From contig JBBDMS010000059.1 in the NCBI GenBank assembly GCA_040878185.1, forward strand, positions 62,001-126,000: a DNA stretch of 64,000 bases, read 5' to 3'. Under the pieces are notes generated by a model. The model saw only the letters and a list, made by a program, of their open reading frames with translations. It made no database searches and was not told the origin of the DNA. The position numbers and the translations under genes are program-made. Positions 24,656-32,885 of the stretch are shown piece by piece; the first letter of the stretch is position 1; each line of letters begins with the position of its first letter. The stretch comes from JAWXBK01 sp040878185. GTDB lineage: Bacteria > Pseudomonadota > Alphaproteobacteria > Dongiales > Dongiaceae.

Positions 24656-25648
24656 GCTGTTCGCCTCGGCCGGCGCGACCGGCTTTTTCGCCGATCGGCC
24701 GAACAAACGTGCAAGCCCGTCGGCGATGCCGCGCGGCCAGAGCAGCAGGAAGACGATCACCGTGCCGCCCACCGCCATGGTCCGCCATTGCGGATAGTCG
24801 CGCATGAACTCGCTCAGCACCATCAGCAGCGCGCAGCCGAGGATCGGCCCCCAGCGCGTGCCCATGCCGCCGACCACGATCATCGCCAGCAGCAACATCA
24901 GCGTGCCGAAATCGAAGCCGGTCGCATCGACCAGGCCGAGATAGGTACCGTAGAACGACCCCGCGACGCCGATGAAGAACGAAGTCAGCGTGAAGACGAT
25001 GAGCTGGTAGCGATATCGGCTGATGCCGATGGCGCCGGCATAGCCTTCGGAATCGCGCAGCGCGCGGAAGGCGAGGCCGAGCGGGCTTCGCATCACCCAG
25101 ATCGCGACCAGGCAGGCGATGATGAGCAGGATCAGCGCCACATAATAATACGCGACGAGCTGGCCGAAGCTGCCGAACATGTCCCGGAACCCGTAATCGC
25201 CGAACCCGTAAAGCCCGTATCCGCCGCCGGTGAAGCCGCTGGTATCGGCAAAGATCATCAGATAGACGACGGAATGCGTGGCGAGCGTCAGCAGCGCCAC
25301 ATATGGCCCGCGCAATCGCAAACAGGGAAGGCCGACCAGCAGGCCGAAGAGCGCGCAGAACAGACCGGCGGGAATCAGCGACAAAGCCGGCGCAATCTGC
25401 AGATGCGTGCCGACGATCGCGGTGAAATAGGCCCCGAGATTGAAGATCGCGAACTGCACCAGCGAGAAGATGCCGGCCTGGCCGAGCACGAGATTCCACT
25501 GCACCACGACCAGCGACCAGACGAAGAAGAGGATGATCATCGCGAGCAGATAGCGATCGTCGGTGAGCCAGGGCAGCGCGACAAAGGCAAGGACCGCGAT
25601 CCAGGGCCAGTGCCGGCCGAGACCGGTTGCCATCGGGGAACCGTTCAT
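24647..25648 (-). CDS. livM: Branched-chain amino acid-type ABC permease LivM
   Basis: A 333-residue inner-membrane permease of the LivM type, with about nine to ten hydrophobic helices, the GQAGIFSLVQFAIFNLGAY segment, the ATPase-contact region FRALRDSEGYAGAIGI and GGMGTRWGPILG. It starts at ATG 25648, overlapping the LivH stop by 4 bp. Liv systems import branched amino acids, but many carry amides, urea or aromatic acids; with two deacetylase-like neighbours an acylated amine is a reasonable guess. The C terminus is extended by the 14-bp repeat region. Confidence 0.88.
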   Translation of the reverse strand: MNGSPMATGLGRHWPWIAVLAFVALPWLTDDRYLLAMIILFFVWSLVVVQWNLVLGQAGIFSLVQFAIFNLGAYFTAIVGTHLQIAPALSLIPAGLFCALFGLLVGLPCLRLRGPYVALLTLATHSVVYLMIFADTSGFTGGGYGLYGFGDYGFRDMFGSFGQLVAYYYVALILLIIACLVAIWVMRSPLGLAFRALRDSEGYAGAIGISRYRYQLIVFTLTSFFIGVAGSFYGTYLGLVDATGFDFGTLMLLLAMIVVGGMGTRWGPILGCALLMVLSEFMRDYPQWRTMAVGGTVIVFLLLWPRGIADGLARLFGRSAKKPVAPAEANSAG

Positions 25649-26523
25649 AGCCGCACCACCTCGCGCTGGCCGAACAGGCCGGTCGGCCGGAAGATCAGCA
25701 CCACGATGATCAGCCCGAACATCACCGGCAGCGCGAACCGAACGCCGAGATAGAGCGAGACCAGCGCCTCGGTAATGCCGATGATGAAGGCGGCATAGAG
25801 CGTGCCGCGTATGTTTCCGAGCCCGCCGAAGATGCAGATGATGAAGGATTTCAGCATCGGGTGAAAACCAAAGGTCGGCGCGATGAAGAAGATCGAGCTC
25901 AGCAGCACGCCGCTCAGCGCCGCGAGCCCGCTCGAAAGCCCGAGCACCAGCAGAAACACGTGATCCTGACGAATGCCCATGAGCTGCGCCGCATCGGGAA
26001 GCTGGGCGGTCGCGCGGATCGCGAGCCCCGATCGGGTCTGCGTCAGGAATCGCTCCATCAGGATGAGCGCGACCGCCGCGACCGCCATGATGACGAGGTT
26101 CTGATACGAGATCGTCACATCGAGAAACTGGAAATTGCCCGCGATGGCGAAGGGTTGCGCCTGATTGCGCGGCCCGAACACCAGAAGCGCGAAACTTTCC
26201 AGCGCAAGCGCGAGGCCGCTGGTCGCGATGAAGGTGTTGGTCTCCCAGTTCGGCTTGCCGATCATCGGACCGATCAACAATTTGTAGATCGCAAACCCGA
26301 CCAGCATCATCGTGATGAACGACACGGGCAGGCCGAGAAACGCCGGCAGACCGATCCATTCCGCCGTCAGCCACGAGACATAGGCGCCGATCATCATCAG
26401 CGCGCCATGGGCGAGGTTGAGTACGCGCAGCGCGCCGAAGATCAGCGTCAGGCCGACGGCCATCAGCGCGTAGATCGCCCCCAGCACCAGCCCGGAATAG
26501 ATCGTCTGGATCAGCGCGGCCAT
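25645..26523 (-). CDS. livH: Branched-chain amino acid-type ABC permease LivH
   Basis: A 292-residue LivH-type permease with hydrophobic helices from residue 5 on. It has the typical NLAHGALMMIGAYVSW, AIRATAQLPDAAQLMGI (contact with the ATPases), GGLGNIRGTLYAAFIIG and C-terminal IFRPTGLFG segments. Three bases separate it from the LivF stop and it overlaps LivM by 4 bp, so the channel subunits are translationally coupled. Confidence 0.9.
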   Translation of the reverse strand: MAALIQTIYSGLVLGAIYALMAVGLTLIFGALRVLNLAHGALMMIGAYVSWLTAEWIGLPAFLGLPVSFITMMLVGFAIYKLLIGPMIGKPNWETNTFIATSGLALALESFALLVFGPRNQAQPFAIAGNFQFLDVTISYQNLVIMAVAAVALILMERFLTQTRSGLAIRATAQLPDAAQLMGIRQDHVFLLVLGLSSGLAALSGVLLSSIFFIAPTFGFHPMLKSFIICIFGGLGNIRGTLYAAFIIGITEALVSLYLGVRFALPVMFGLIIVVLIFRPTGLFGQREVVRL

Positions 26524-26526
26524 CGC

Positions 26527-27243
26527 TCAGACTCCGAGATAGGTTGTAAGGACATGGTCGTTGGCATGCAATTCCTGCGCGGAGCCCTGCCAGACGACCG
26601 ATCCGTGATCGATCAGATGAATATGATCGGCGGTATCGGCCACCCGTTCGGGATTCTCTTCGACCAGCAGCAGCGCGTAGCCCTCTTCCTTCAGCTTGCG
26701 GATATTGTCGTAGATCTCCTCGGTGATCAGCGGTGCCAGGCCGAGCGAGGGTTCGTCGAGCATCAGCAGTCGCGCGCGGCTCATGAGCCCGCGGCCGATC
26801 GCCAGCATCCGGCGCTCGCCGCCGCTCAACGTGCTGGCGAGCTGGCTCGAACGCTCCTTGAGGCGCGGAAAGAGGTGGTAAACCCGCTCGAGCTGCTGGT
26901 CGCGCCGCTCATGCGCCTTCGGCAGATAGGCGCCGAGATACAGATTCTCTCGTACCGTCATCTGCGGGAAAACGAGATCGCCCTGCGGGATATGGACGAG
27001 GCCGGCGGCAACGATCTGGTCGACGCGCCATTTGTCGATCGGCTCGCCGGCGAAGCGGATCGACCCGCCACGCAGGCGCAGCAGCCCGGAAATGGTCCGC
27101 AGCAGGGTCGACTTGCCGTGCCCGTTGGGGCCGAGCACGCTGACCACACTGCCTTCCGGCACGTCGAACGAAATCCCCTGCAGCACGAGATGATCGTCGT
27201 ATCCGGACTGGACATTCTCGAGGCGGAGCAGCGGTTCGCTCAC
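26527..27243 (-). CDS. livF: Branched-chain amino acid-type ABC ATPase LivF
   Basis: A 238-residue ATPase. Walker A is GPNGHGKST, the Q-loop region is IPQGDLVFPQMTV, the signature is LSGGERRMLAIGRGL and Walker B is LLMLDEPSLGLAP. The HGKS (rather than AGKS) Walker A is found in some LivF proteins. It starts at GTG 27243, which overlaps the LivG stop as GTGA. It pairs with LivG to power the importer. Confidence 0.92.
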   Translation of the reverse strand: MSEPLLRLENVQSGYDDHLVLQGISFDVPEGSVVSVLGPNGHGKSTLLRTISGLLRLRGGSIRFAGEPIDKWRVDQIVAAGLVHIPQGDLVFPQMTVRENLYLGAYLPKAHERRDQQLERVYHLFPRLKERSSQLASTLSGGERRMLAIGRGLMSRARLLMLDEPSLGLAPLITEEIYDNIRKLKEEGYALLLVEENPERVADTADHIHLIDHGSVVWQGSAQELHANDHVLTTYLGV

Positions 27244-28061
27244 GAGGCGCCTCCCGCCTGCACATAGTCGCGGATGCGCGCCGCAGCCTTGGCGCCGAGA
27301 TAGACCTCCGCGACGCGCTCGTCGCGCGCCATCGCCTCGGCCTTGCCGAGAAACAGCAGCTCGCCGTGATGCATGATCAGCACCCTGTCCGACAGGCTGA
27401 CCAGGAACCGCATGACATGCTCGATCAGAATGATGGCGACCCCGCTCTCGCGCACGCGCGTGACGAGTTCCATCATCTCGCCGATTTCCTTGGGATTGAG
27501 GCCGCCCACCGGCTCGTCCATCAGGAGGCAGTCGGGCCGGCCCGCAAGCGCCGCCGCGATCATGATGCGTTTGCGATCGATGACCGGCAGGCTGCCCGCG
27601 ATCTGGTCCTGCCGGTCGGACAGCCGGACGAAATCGAGTGCCTCGCGCACCGCCTCGGTCGCCTTCCGGTCGAGCCGGATCGATTCCATGAGTGTCTTCG
27701 GCTCGCCGAAATGCGCCGCCGCGAGCACGTTCTCGTAAACGGTCAGCGTCGGGAAGGCGGCATTGAGCTGAAACGTGCGGCCGAGGCCGTGATGACAGAC
27801 CTGATGTGGCCTCAGCCCGCTGATGCGCTCGCCACGATGTTGCACCTCGCCCTCGTCCGGCGCCATGAAGCCCGAGATGACGTCGAAGAGTGTGGTCTTG
27901 CCGGCGCCGTTGGGCCCGCCGATACCCAGGATCTCCCCCGGCTGCAGGTCGAAGCTGAGATTGTTGACGGCGACCAGCGCGCCGAACCGGCGGGTTACGT
28001 TGCGGCACACCAGCAATGGTGTGCCGCCCGTACCCGCCTTATCCGACATCGCTTCAGGCAT
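27240..28061 (-). CDS. livG: Branched-chain amino acid-type ABC ATPase LivG
   Basis: A 273-residue ATPase with Walker A GPNGAGKTT, the LivG Q-loop LGRTFQLNAAFPTLTV, Walker B CLLMDEPVGGLNP and an H-loop in IILIEHVMRFL. The usual LSYG/LSGG signature is replaced by LPVIDRKRIMIAAAL, a variant signature seen in part of the LivG family. ATG 28061 is used; an internal Met 12 bp later is an alternative. It is 48 bp downstream of the binding protein gene. Confidence 0.9.
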   Translation of the reverse strand: MPEAMSDKAGTGGTPLLVCRNVTRRFGALVAVNNLSFDLQPGEILGIGGPNGAGKTTLFDVISGFMAPDEGEVQHRGERISGLRPHQVCHHGLGRTFQLNAAFPTLTVYENVLAAAHFGEPKTLMESIRLDRKATEAVREALDFVRLSDRQDQIAGSLPVIDRKRIMIAAALAGRPDCLLMDEPVGGLNPKEIGEMMELVTRVRESGVAIILIEHVMRFLVSLSDRVLIMHHGELLFLGKAEAMARDERVAEVYLGAKAAARIRDYVQAGGAS

Positions 28062-28109
28062 CGCCCGTTATCCGGGCCCGCCGACCTGCGACCATCCCCG
28101 ACCGGGCCT

Positions 28110-29420
28110 TTAGAGCCAGGACGGAAGCTGGAACTCGCCCTGGATGTAAGGCGCCGGACCGACGGCGACCTGCTGCCCGCCCTGGATCTGATAGAAGTGA
28201 TGCGTCAGACCGAGCGACGGATCGGTGGTGAAGCCCGGATAAGGCCGCGCGCACTGATCGTCCGCCTCGAACTTCCACGATCCGCAAACGCCGCGATGGA
28301 TCGTCGCATTGCGCAGCACATTTGCCACGGCCTTCGGATCGTCGGGATTGCCGCTGCGCGATGCTGCCTGCGCGTACATCATCACCAGATCGTAAGTCTG
28401 ACCGGCATTGCGGAAGCCGGCGTTCTCGCCATAGCGCTCAGTATAACGCTGCTGGAAGTTGAGCCCGAAGCCGCCCGCGAGTGAACCGACGACGGTCGCC
28501 CAGAGGATGCCATCGGCGGTTTCCTTGGCGAGATTGATGAACTCCGGAATCGACGGCCCGTACTGCATATAGACCAGCGACGGCGTCGGATTCTCGGCGA
28601 ACTGCAGGGCGAACTGCGCGATGTCCTGCGGGAAGAAATGCGTGTTGGCGATCAGGCCCGGCGGGTCGCTCCGGATCTTGGCGAGTGTCGGACCCCATTC
28701 GGCGATCGGCTGCACGACTTCTTCGTAGAGCGACACTTCCCAGCCATACTCCTGTGCGTGATCGCGGATCGTTTCGGCGATCAGCACCGAATAGGGATTG
28801 TTGGAGGTGATGAGCGCGACCTTGCGATTGCTCGGCTCCCACTGGCCGGATTCCATCAGATTCTTCAGGAAGACCAGGAGGCCGGTGCCGTACCAGATTT
28901 CGGTCGAGTCGCTGAAGATCGTGTAATAGCGCTCCGGATCGTCGCGCACGATCTTCGCGGTCGTCTCGTAGGTGTTGCAGTTGAGATGCATCACCTCGGC
29001 ATCGGCGATGATGTCGTATTCCGCGCCGGAACCGACGAGGTAGCCGTTGCAGATCGCATGCACGCCGTGGCGATCGATGAGCGCGCGGGTTGCCGCGATA
29101 TTGTTCTGCGGCCCCATCTCCTTGCAGTCCTCGACCACGAACTCGACCGGCCGGCCGGCAATGCCGCCCAACGCGTTGATGTCTTCGATCGCGAACTCGC
29201 AGCCCTGCTTGAAATCGAGACCGTCGGCAGCGCCCCAGCCGGTGAGGGCCGCAGCCGTACCGATGATGATCGGGTCGCCGCTCTGGGCTTTCACGATCTT
29301 CGGTGCGGCGACCGTGCCGACCGCAGCCGTCGCGGCAACCGCGCCGGCGGCGGCGCCCGAGCCGAGCAATGCGCGACGCGACAGCGACGAACCCGAACGG
29401 CGATCAGACGTCTTTTTCAT
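28110..29420 (-). CDS. Liv-type ABC substrate-binding protein (Tat leader)
   Basis: A 436-residue periplasmic binding protein (Leu/Ile/Val-binding superfamily; amide/urea-binding-like). The leader SLSRRALLGSG followed by a long Ala-rich stretch to PKIVKAQSG is Tat-like. The mature part begins PIIIGTAAALTGWGAADG and contains GIAGRPVEFVVED and VGSGAEYDIIADAE. ATG 29420 follows GGGGGGA. It heads the transporter genes and lies 130 bp downstream of the second amidohydrolase gene. The ligand is not deducible. Confidence 0.88.
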   Translation of the reverse strand: MKKTSDRRSGSSLSRRALLGSGAAAGAVAATAAVGTVAAPKIVKAQSGDPIIIGTAAALTGWGAADGLDFKQGCEFAIEDINALGGIAGRPVEFVVEDCKEMGPQNNIAATRALIDRHGVHAICNGYLVGSGAEYDIIADAEVMHLNCNTYETTAKIVRDDPERYYTIFSDSTEIWYGTGLLVFLKNLMESGQWEPSNRKVALITSNNPYSVLIAETIRDHAQEYGWEVSLYEEVVQPIAEWGPTLAKIRSDPPGLIANTHFFPQDIAQFALQFAENPTPSLVYMQYGPSIPEFINLAKETADGILWATVVGSLAGGFGLNFQQRYTERYGENAGFRNAGQTYDLVMMYAQAASRSGNPDDPKAVANVLRNATIHRGVCGSWKFEADDQCARPYPGFTTDPSLGLTHHFYQIQGGQQVAVGPAPYIQGEFQLPSWL

Positions 29421-29550
29421 GACTGGTCCCCCCATTTTTGAGTTGGAGGTCGATGATACAGACTGGCCTTGCGCGGTCAAACGCCATCTGCCGTTGTCGC
29501 CCATGCGGGCGGCGCAACGCTCCTCGAACACCGTTACCGGCTGTGGTTTC

Positions 29551-30642
29551 TCAGCGTATGCCGGAAATCAAAGCAGCCGCCCGCTCGATCGCGTCGTCCT
29601 GATGCGGCTGCAGATCGTGCCCGCCGATCTGGGCGACCCAGGCCGCCAGTGGATCCTCCACCTTGGTGCGATGACCCGACAGGGCTTCGATCACCGGAAG
29701 GCCGCAATAGGGGATGTAGACCGGCGAATAGCCGCCCTCGAGACAGACGACGAGCCGCCCGCCGCAGAGATCGGCGGCGGCTTCCATGACCAGTCCGGTC
29801 ATGCGGCGATAGGTTTCGCTGTGGCACATCATCCGCGCCAGCGGATCGAGCACGCTGGCATCGAATCCCGAGGCGATCACGACAAGCTGCGGCCGGAACG
29901 CCTGCAATGCCGGCACCACGACGCGCTCGATGGTCGAAATGTAAGCCGAATGGCCGCAGCCGGGCGGCAGCGGGATGTTGAGATTGTAGCCTTCGCCCTT
30001 GCCGGTGCCGCGCTCCTCGAGCGCGCCGCTTTCGACCGGATAGAGCCGGTCCTGGTGGATCGACATCGTGAGCACGCCCGGATCGTCGTAGAACGCCCAT
30101 TGCGTGCCATTCCCGTGATGCACGTCCCAGTCGATGACGGCGACGCGATCGACACCGAGACGCTGCCGTGCGCTCATGATCGCGACCGCGATATTCGAGA
30201 AGATCGCGAAACCGCGGCCGCGATCCGCTTCCGCGTGATGGCCGCAGGGCCGCACCATCGCGAATGCGTTATCGACGTCGCCGTTCAGCACCGCATCGAT
30301 CGCAACCATGCAGCCGCCGGCCGCAAGCCTGGCGATATCGTAACCGCCGGCGCAGATCGCGGTGAAATCGCCGACGCTCCCGCCATGCGTCTCGCTCAAT
30401 TCCCGGACCTTGGCGATATAGTCGCGCGTGTGGAACAGAGCGAGCTCGTCCTCCGTCGCGAAGCGCGGCTCGAGCTCGACCAGATGCTTCATGAGGCCGC
30501 TCACGCGCACCAGATTGAGGATCCGGCGCTTGCCCTCGGGGCTGTCCATCGCCGGGAAGGGTTGCGTGAATTCGCCGAGCGGCAGATACCCGCCGAGCTC
30601 GATCCAGTAATAACGCTCGTCGTGGACAAGCCCGGTTGTCAT
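29551..30642 (-). CDS. Histone-deacetylase-like / acetylpolyamine amidohydrolase, copy 2
   Basis: A 363-residue paralogue of the protein at 23427. The catalytic apparatus is intact: tandem His in RPCGHHAEAD, zinc ligands in DWDVHHGNGT and GFDASVLDPLARM, and Tyr in EGGYS. The Pro of PPGHH is Cys here and the substrate loop around YPVESGALEERG differs, suggesting a different acyl-amine preference. It is the first gene of the unit that continues into the Liv importer. ATG 30642 follows GGGAGAG; the long in-frame upstream extension to 30813 is rejected. Confidence 0.87.
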   Translation of the reverse strand: MTTGLVHDERYYWIELGGYLPLGEFTQPFPAMDSPEGKRRILNLVRVSGLMKHLVELEPRFATEDELALFHTRDYIAKVRELSETHGGSVGDFTAICAGGYDIARLAAGGCMVAIDAVLNGDVDNAFAMVRPCGHHAEADRGRGFAIFSNIAVAIMSARQRLGVDRVAVIDWDVHHGNGTQWAFYDDPGVLTMSIHQDRLYPVESGALEERGTGKGEGYNLNIPLPPGCGHSAYISTIERVVVPALQAFRPQLVVIASGFDASVLDPLARMMCHSETYRRMTGLVMEAAADLCGGRLVVCLEGGYSPVYIPYCGLPVIEALSGHRTKVEDPLAAWVAQIGGHDLQPHQDDAIERAAALISGIR

Positions 30643-30863
30643 CGAGGTCTCTCCCTGCACGGCCGCTGATCGGCGGAAAATCCGACATCCGCCGCATTGT
30701 GCTTCGAACATCGCACACCAGGGCGGCCCGATCCGATATTTTCTTGGCCATCCGTACGAGTCAATCGGCCGGCGCGGGATATTGCCCGAACGAAACCCCT
30801 TCCGGCCCGCCACACCATCGGACTAGCCTGTGCCACCCACGCCACCATGCGAGGACGAGAACG

Positions 30864-31283
30864 ATGCCGTCGGGATCCGGACAATGTCTGTGCGGCGCCG
30901 TACGTTTTACGGCGAAAGAGGTCGAAACCGAGTATCACGCCTGCCATTGCGGGATGTGCCGGCGCTGGGCGGGAAGCCCGTTGTTCGCCGCGGCCGTCAC
31001 CGGGCTTGCCTTCGACGGCGAGGAGAACATCCTGCGCTATGAATCGTCGGAATGGGCGCAGCGCGGTTCCTGCAAACGCTGCGGCAGCAATCTTTTCTAT
31101 TATCTGAAGCCGGCCGACAGATATGTGATGTGCGTGGGTGCCTTCGACGAGCCGAAGAACTTCGAGCTCGCCGGCGAAATCTTCATCGATCACAAGCCGG
31201 ACGGCTACGCCTTCGCCGGCGACCTGCCCAAACAGACCGAGGCCGAAGTGATGGCCGAATTCGAGGCCAACCCGGAAGGATGA
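30864..31283 (+). CDS. GFA/CENP-V domain protein
   Basis: A 139-residue zinc protein of the GFA family (glutathione-dependent formaldehyde-activating enzyme-like). Cys residues in the expected order are visible: CLCGAVRF, then CHCGMCRRW, then CKRCGSNLFYY. Members bind two zinc ions and many are annotated only as S-thiol-adduct enzymes. ATG 30864 follows GAGGACGAGA. It is transcribed away from the amidohydrolase unit and converges on ureD. No functional link with either is evident. Confidence 0.85.
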   Translation: MPSGSGQCLCGAVRFTAKEVETEYHACHCGMCRRWAGSPLFAAAVTGLAFDGEENILRYESSEWAQRGSCKRCGSNLFYYLKPADRYVMCVGAFDEPKNFELAGEIFIDHKPDGYAFAGDLPKQTEAEVMAEFEANPEG

Positions 31284-31332
31284 ACCGGGGACGCGGCAGG
31301 CGGCGGCCTCAGCCTCCGCGCCGGAGCGACTG

Positions 31333-32229
31333 CTATTTCCGGCGCGGCGCCGGCGCGATCCCGGTCATGCTCTCGCGCATGGCAGACCAGATCGCGAGCA
31401 TCGTGCGACGAAGAGCGGCCCCGTCGCGCGCGACCGCCCGCGTCCAGAGCCCCGCACCCTGCGGCAGCATCGATACACCGGCATAGATTTCGCCCGGCGT
31501 TTCCTGTGGCACGGCGAGCAAGGCGCGAATGGCATCGAGGGCGCGAGCGGATTCGTCCTCGGGCGCCAGCATCAGCATGCTGCCATGCGTCGCGAAGCCG
31601 CGATCGGCCTGACGCAACGCGCGGGAGAAATCTGCGCCGGAAACCGACAGACGATCGACCGCGATCGTGCCACCGTCGTCGCGCTCGATGCGGATTTCCC
31701 CGGTGACGCGGCCGAACGGGCGGCCATTGCCCTTCGGGTCGTGCGCGAGGAACGCATCGCCGACGATCGCGCGCGCCCCCGCGGCAGCAACCAGGTGGAG
31801 CCGGGTTTCGATCCGCGCATCGGGAAAGAGGATCAGCGGGTCGGACAAATATTCGAGCCAGGAATCGCGCCCGGCATGCAGCTCGATCGTCTGTTCGGCA
31901 AACCCCTGCTGCATTTCGTGCACGATGGTCGAAGCCTGCGTCGTCACATGGGCCGCCGCACCCGCGCCGGTTTCGATCGCGATCGAAAGCCGCTCATGCT
32001 CGTAGACGCCGCCCGAAGCCGATTGCGTATAGACGGTCGCCATGCCCGCCGGATCGCCCGCAAAGCGGAACGGCCGGCAGACATGAAACGGATAGGATGC
32101 ATATTGCCGCGCGACATGGGTCTCGCCCTCCGGCGCGGCGGCGAACTCGAGCCGCAGGGCTGCAAGGCGTCCCGCCGCGCTGCCGTCGCCGACGGGATCC
32201 GTCGCAAGCTCGCGCAGCGGCACGTTCAT
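31333..32229 (-). CDS. ureD: Urease accessory protein UreD
   Basis: A 298-residue UreD scaffold for urease activation. Family features are the early RLEFAAAPEGETHVARQYASYPFHVCRPF region, QSASGGVYEHERLSI, HVTTQASTIVHEM and LEYLSDPLILFPDA. It overlaps ureG by 4 bp (ATG 32229) and is the final gene of the long minus-strand series. With UreF and UreG it forms the complex that loads nickel into UreC. Confidence 0.92.
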   Translation of the reverse strand: MNVPLRELATDPVGDGSAAGRLAALRLEFAAAPEGETHVARQYASYPFHVCRPFRFAGDPAGMATVYTQSASGGVYEHERLSIAIETGAGAAAHVTTQASTIVHEMQQGFAEQTIELHAGRDSWLEYLSDPLILFPDARIETRLHLVAAAGARAIVGDAFLAHDPKGNGRPFGRVTGEIRIERDDGGTIAVDRLSVSGADFSRALRQADRGFATHGSMLMLAPEDESARALDAIRALLAVPQETPGEIYAGVSMLPQGAGLWTRAVARDGAALRRTMLAIWSAMRESMTGIAPAPRRK

Positions 32230-32885
32230 CGCAGCAGGACCTGGCGATCGAGGATCGCGATGATCTCGTCGATGCCGTCGCCGCGCGCGGCGTTGGTCAT
32301 GACGATCGGCCTGCCCTCGCGAACCTCCTCGGCTTCGCGGCGCATCTGCGCCAGATCGACACCGACATACGGTGCGAGGTCCATCTTGTTGATGACCAGA
32401 AGATCGCATTGCAGGATGCCGGGGCCGCGCTTGCGCGGAATATCGTCGCCGCCGGCCACGTCGATCACGAAGATCCAGTAATCGACCAGGTCCAGCGAGA
32501 AGGTCGAGGCGAGATTGTCGCCGCCGCTCTCGATCAGGATCAGGTCGAGCGGCCGGAATGCCTGTTCGAGCAGGTCCGCTGCCTGGATGTTCAAAGTCGG
32601 GTCTTCGCGGATGGCGGTATGCGGACAGGCGCCGGTCTCGACCGCCCGCACCCGGTTCGGGTCGATCAGCCCGCTGCGCTGCAGCCGCTCGGCATCCTCC
32701 TTCGTGACGAGATCGTTGGTCACGACGGCGATGCGGTAGCCGCCGGCATCGAGCCGCGGGATCAGCGCCTCGATCAGCTTGGTCTTGCCCGAGCCGACGG
32801 GGCCGCCGATGCCGACGCGCGCAGCACTCGGCGCCGTGCCTTCGCTGCCTGGCGTGTCGCCCTGTCGCTTTGCGGTGACGTTCAT
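32226..32885 (-). CDS. ureG: Urease accessory GTPase UreG
   Basis: A 219-residue SIMIBI-class GTPase that drives nickel insertion into urease. The P-loop is GPVGSGKT (about residues 28-35), the nickel-binding CPH motif is in ETGACPHTAIRED, the switch region is ESGGDNLASTFS and guanine recognition is by NKMD. It has only a short non-His-rich N terminus, so nickel storage is left to other proteins such as the His-rich HypB. It overlaps ureC and ureD by 4 bp each. Confidence 0.96.
   Translation of the reverse strand: MNVTAKRQGDTPGSEGTAPSAARVGIGGPVGSGKTKLIEALIPRLDAGGYRIAVVTNDLVTKEDAERLQRSGLIDPNRVRAVETGACPHTAIREDPTLNIQAADLLEQAFRPLDLILIESGGDNLASTFSLDLVDYWIFVIDVAGGDDIPRKRGPGILQCDLLVINKMDLAPYVGVDLAQMRREAEEVREGRPIVMTNAARGDGIDEIIAILDRQVLLR

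Noticed and set aside
31284..31332. Bidirectional terminator between the GFA gene and ureD
   Set aside because: Only a 5-bp stem (CTCCG/CGGAG) without a T-run on either strand.
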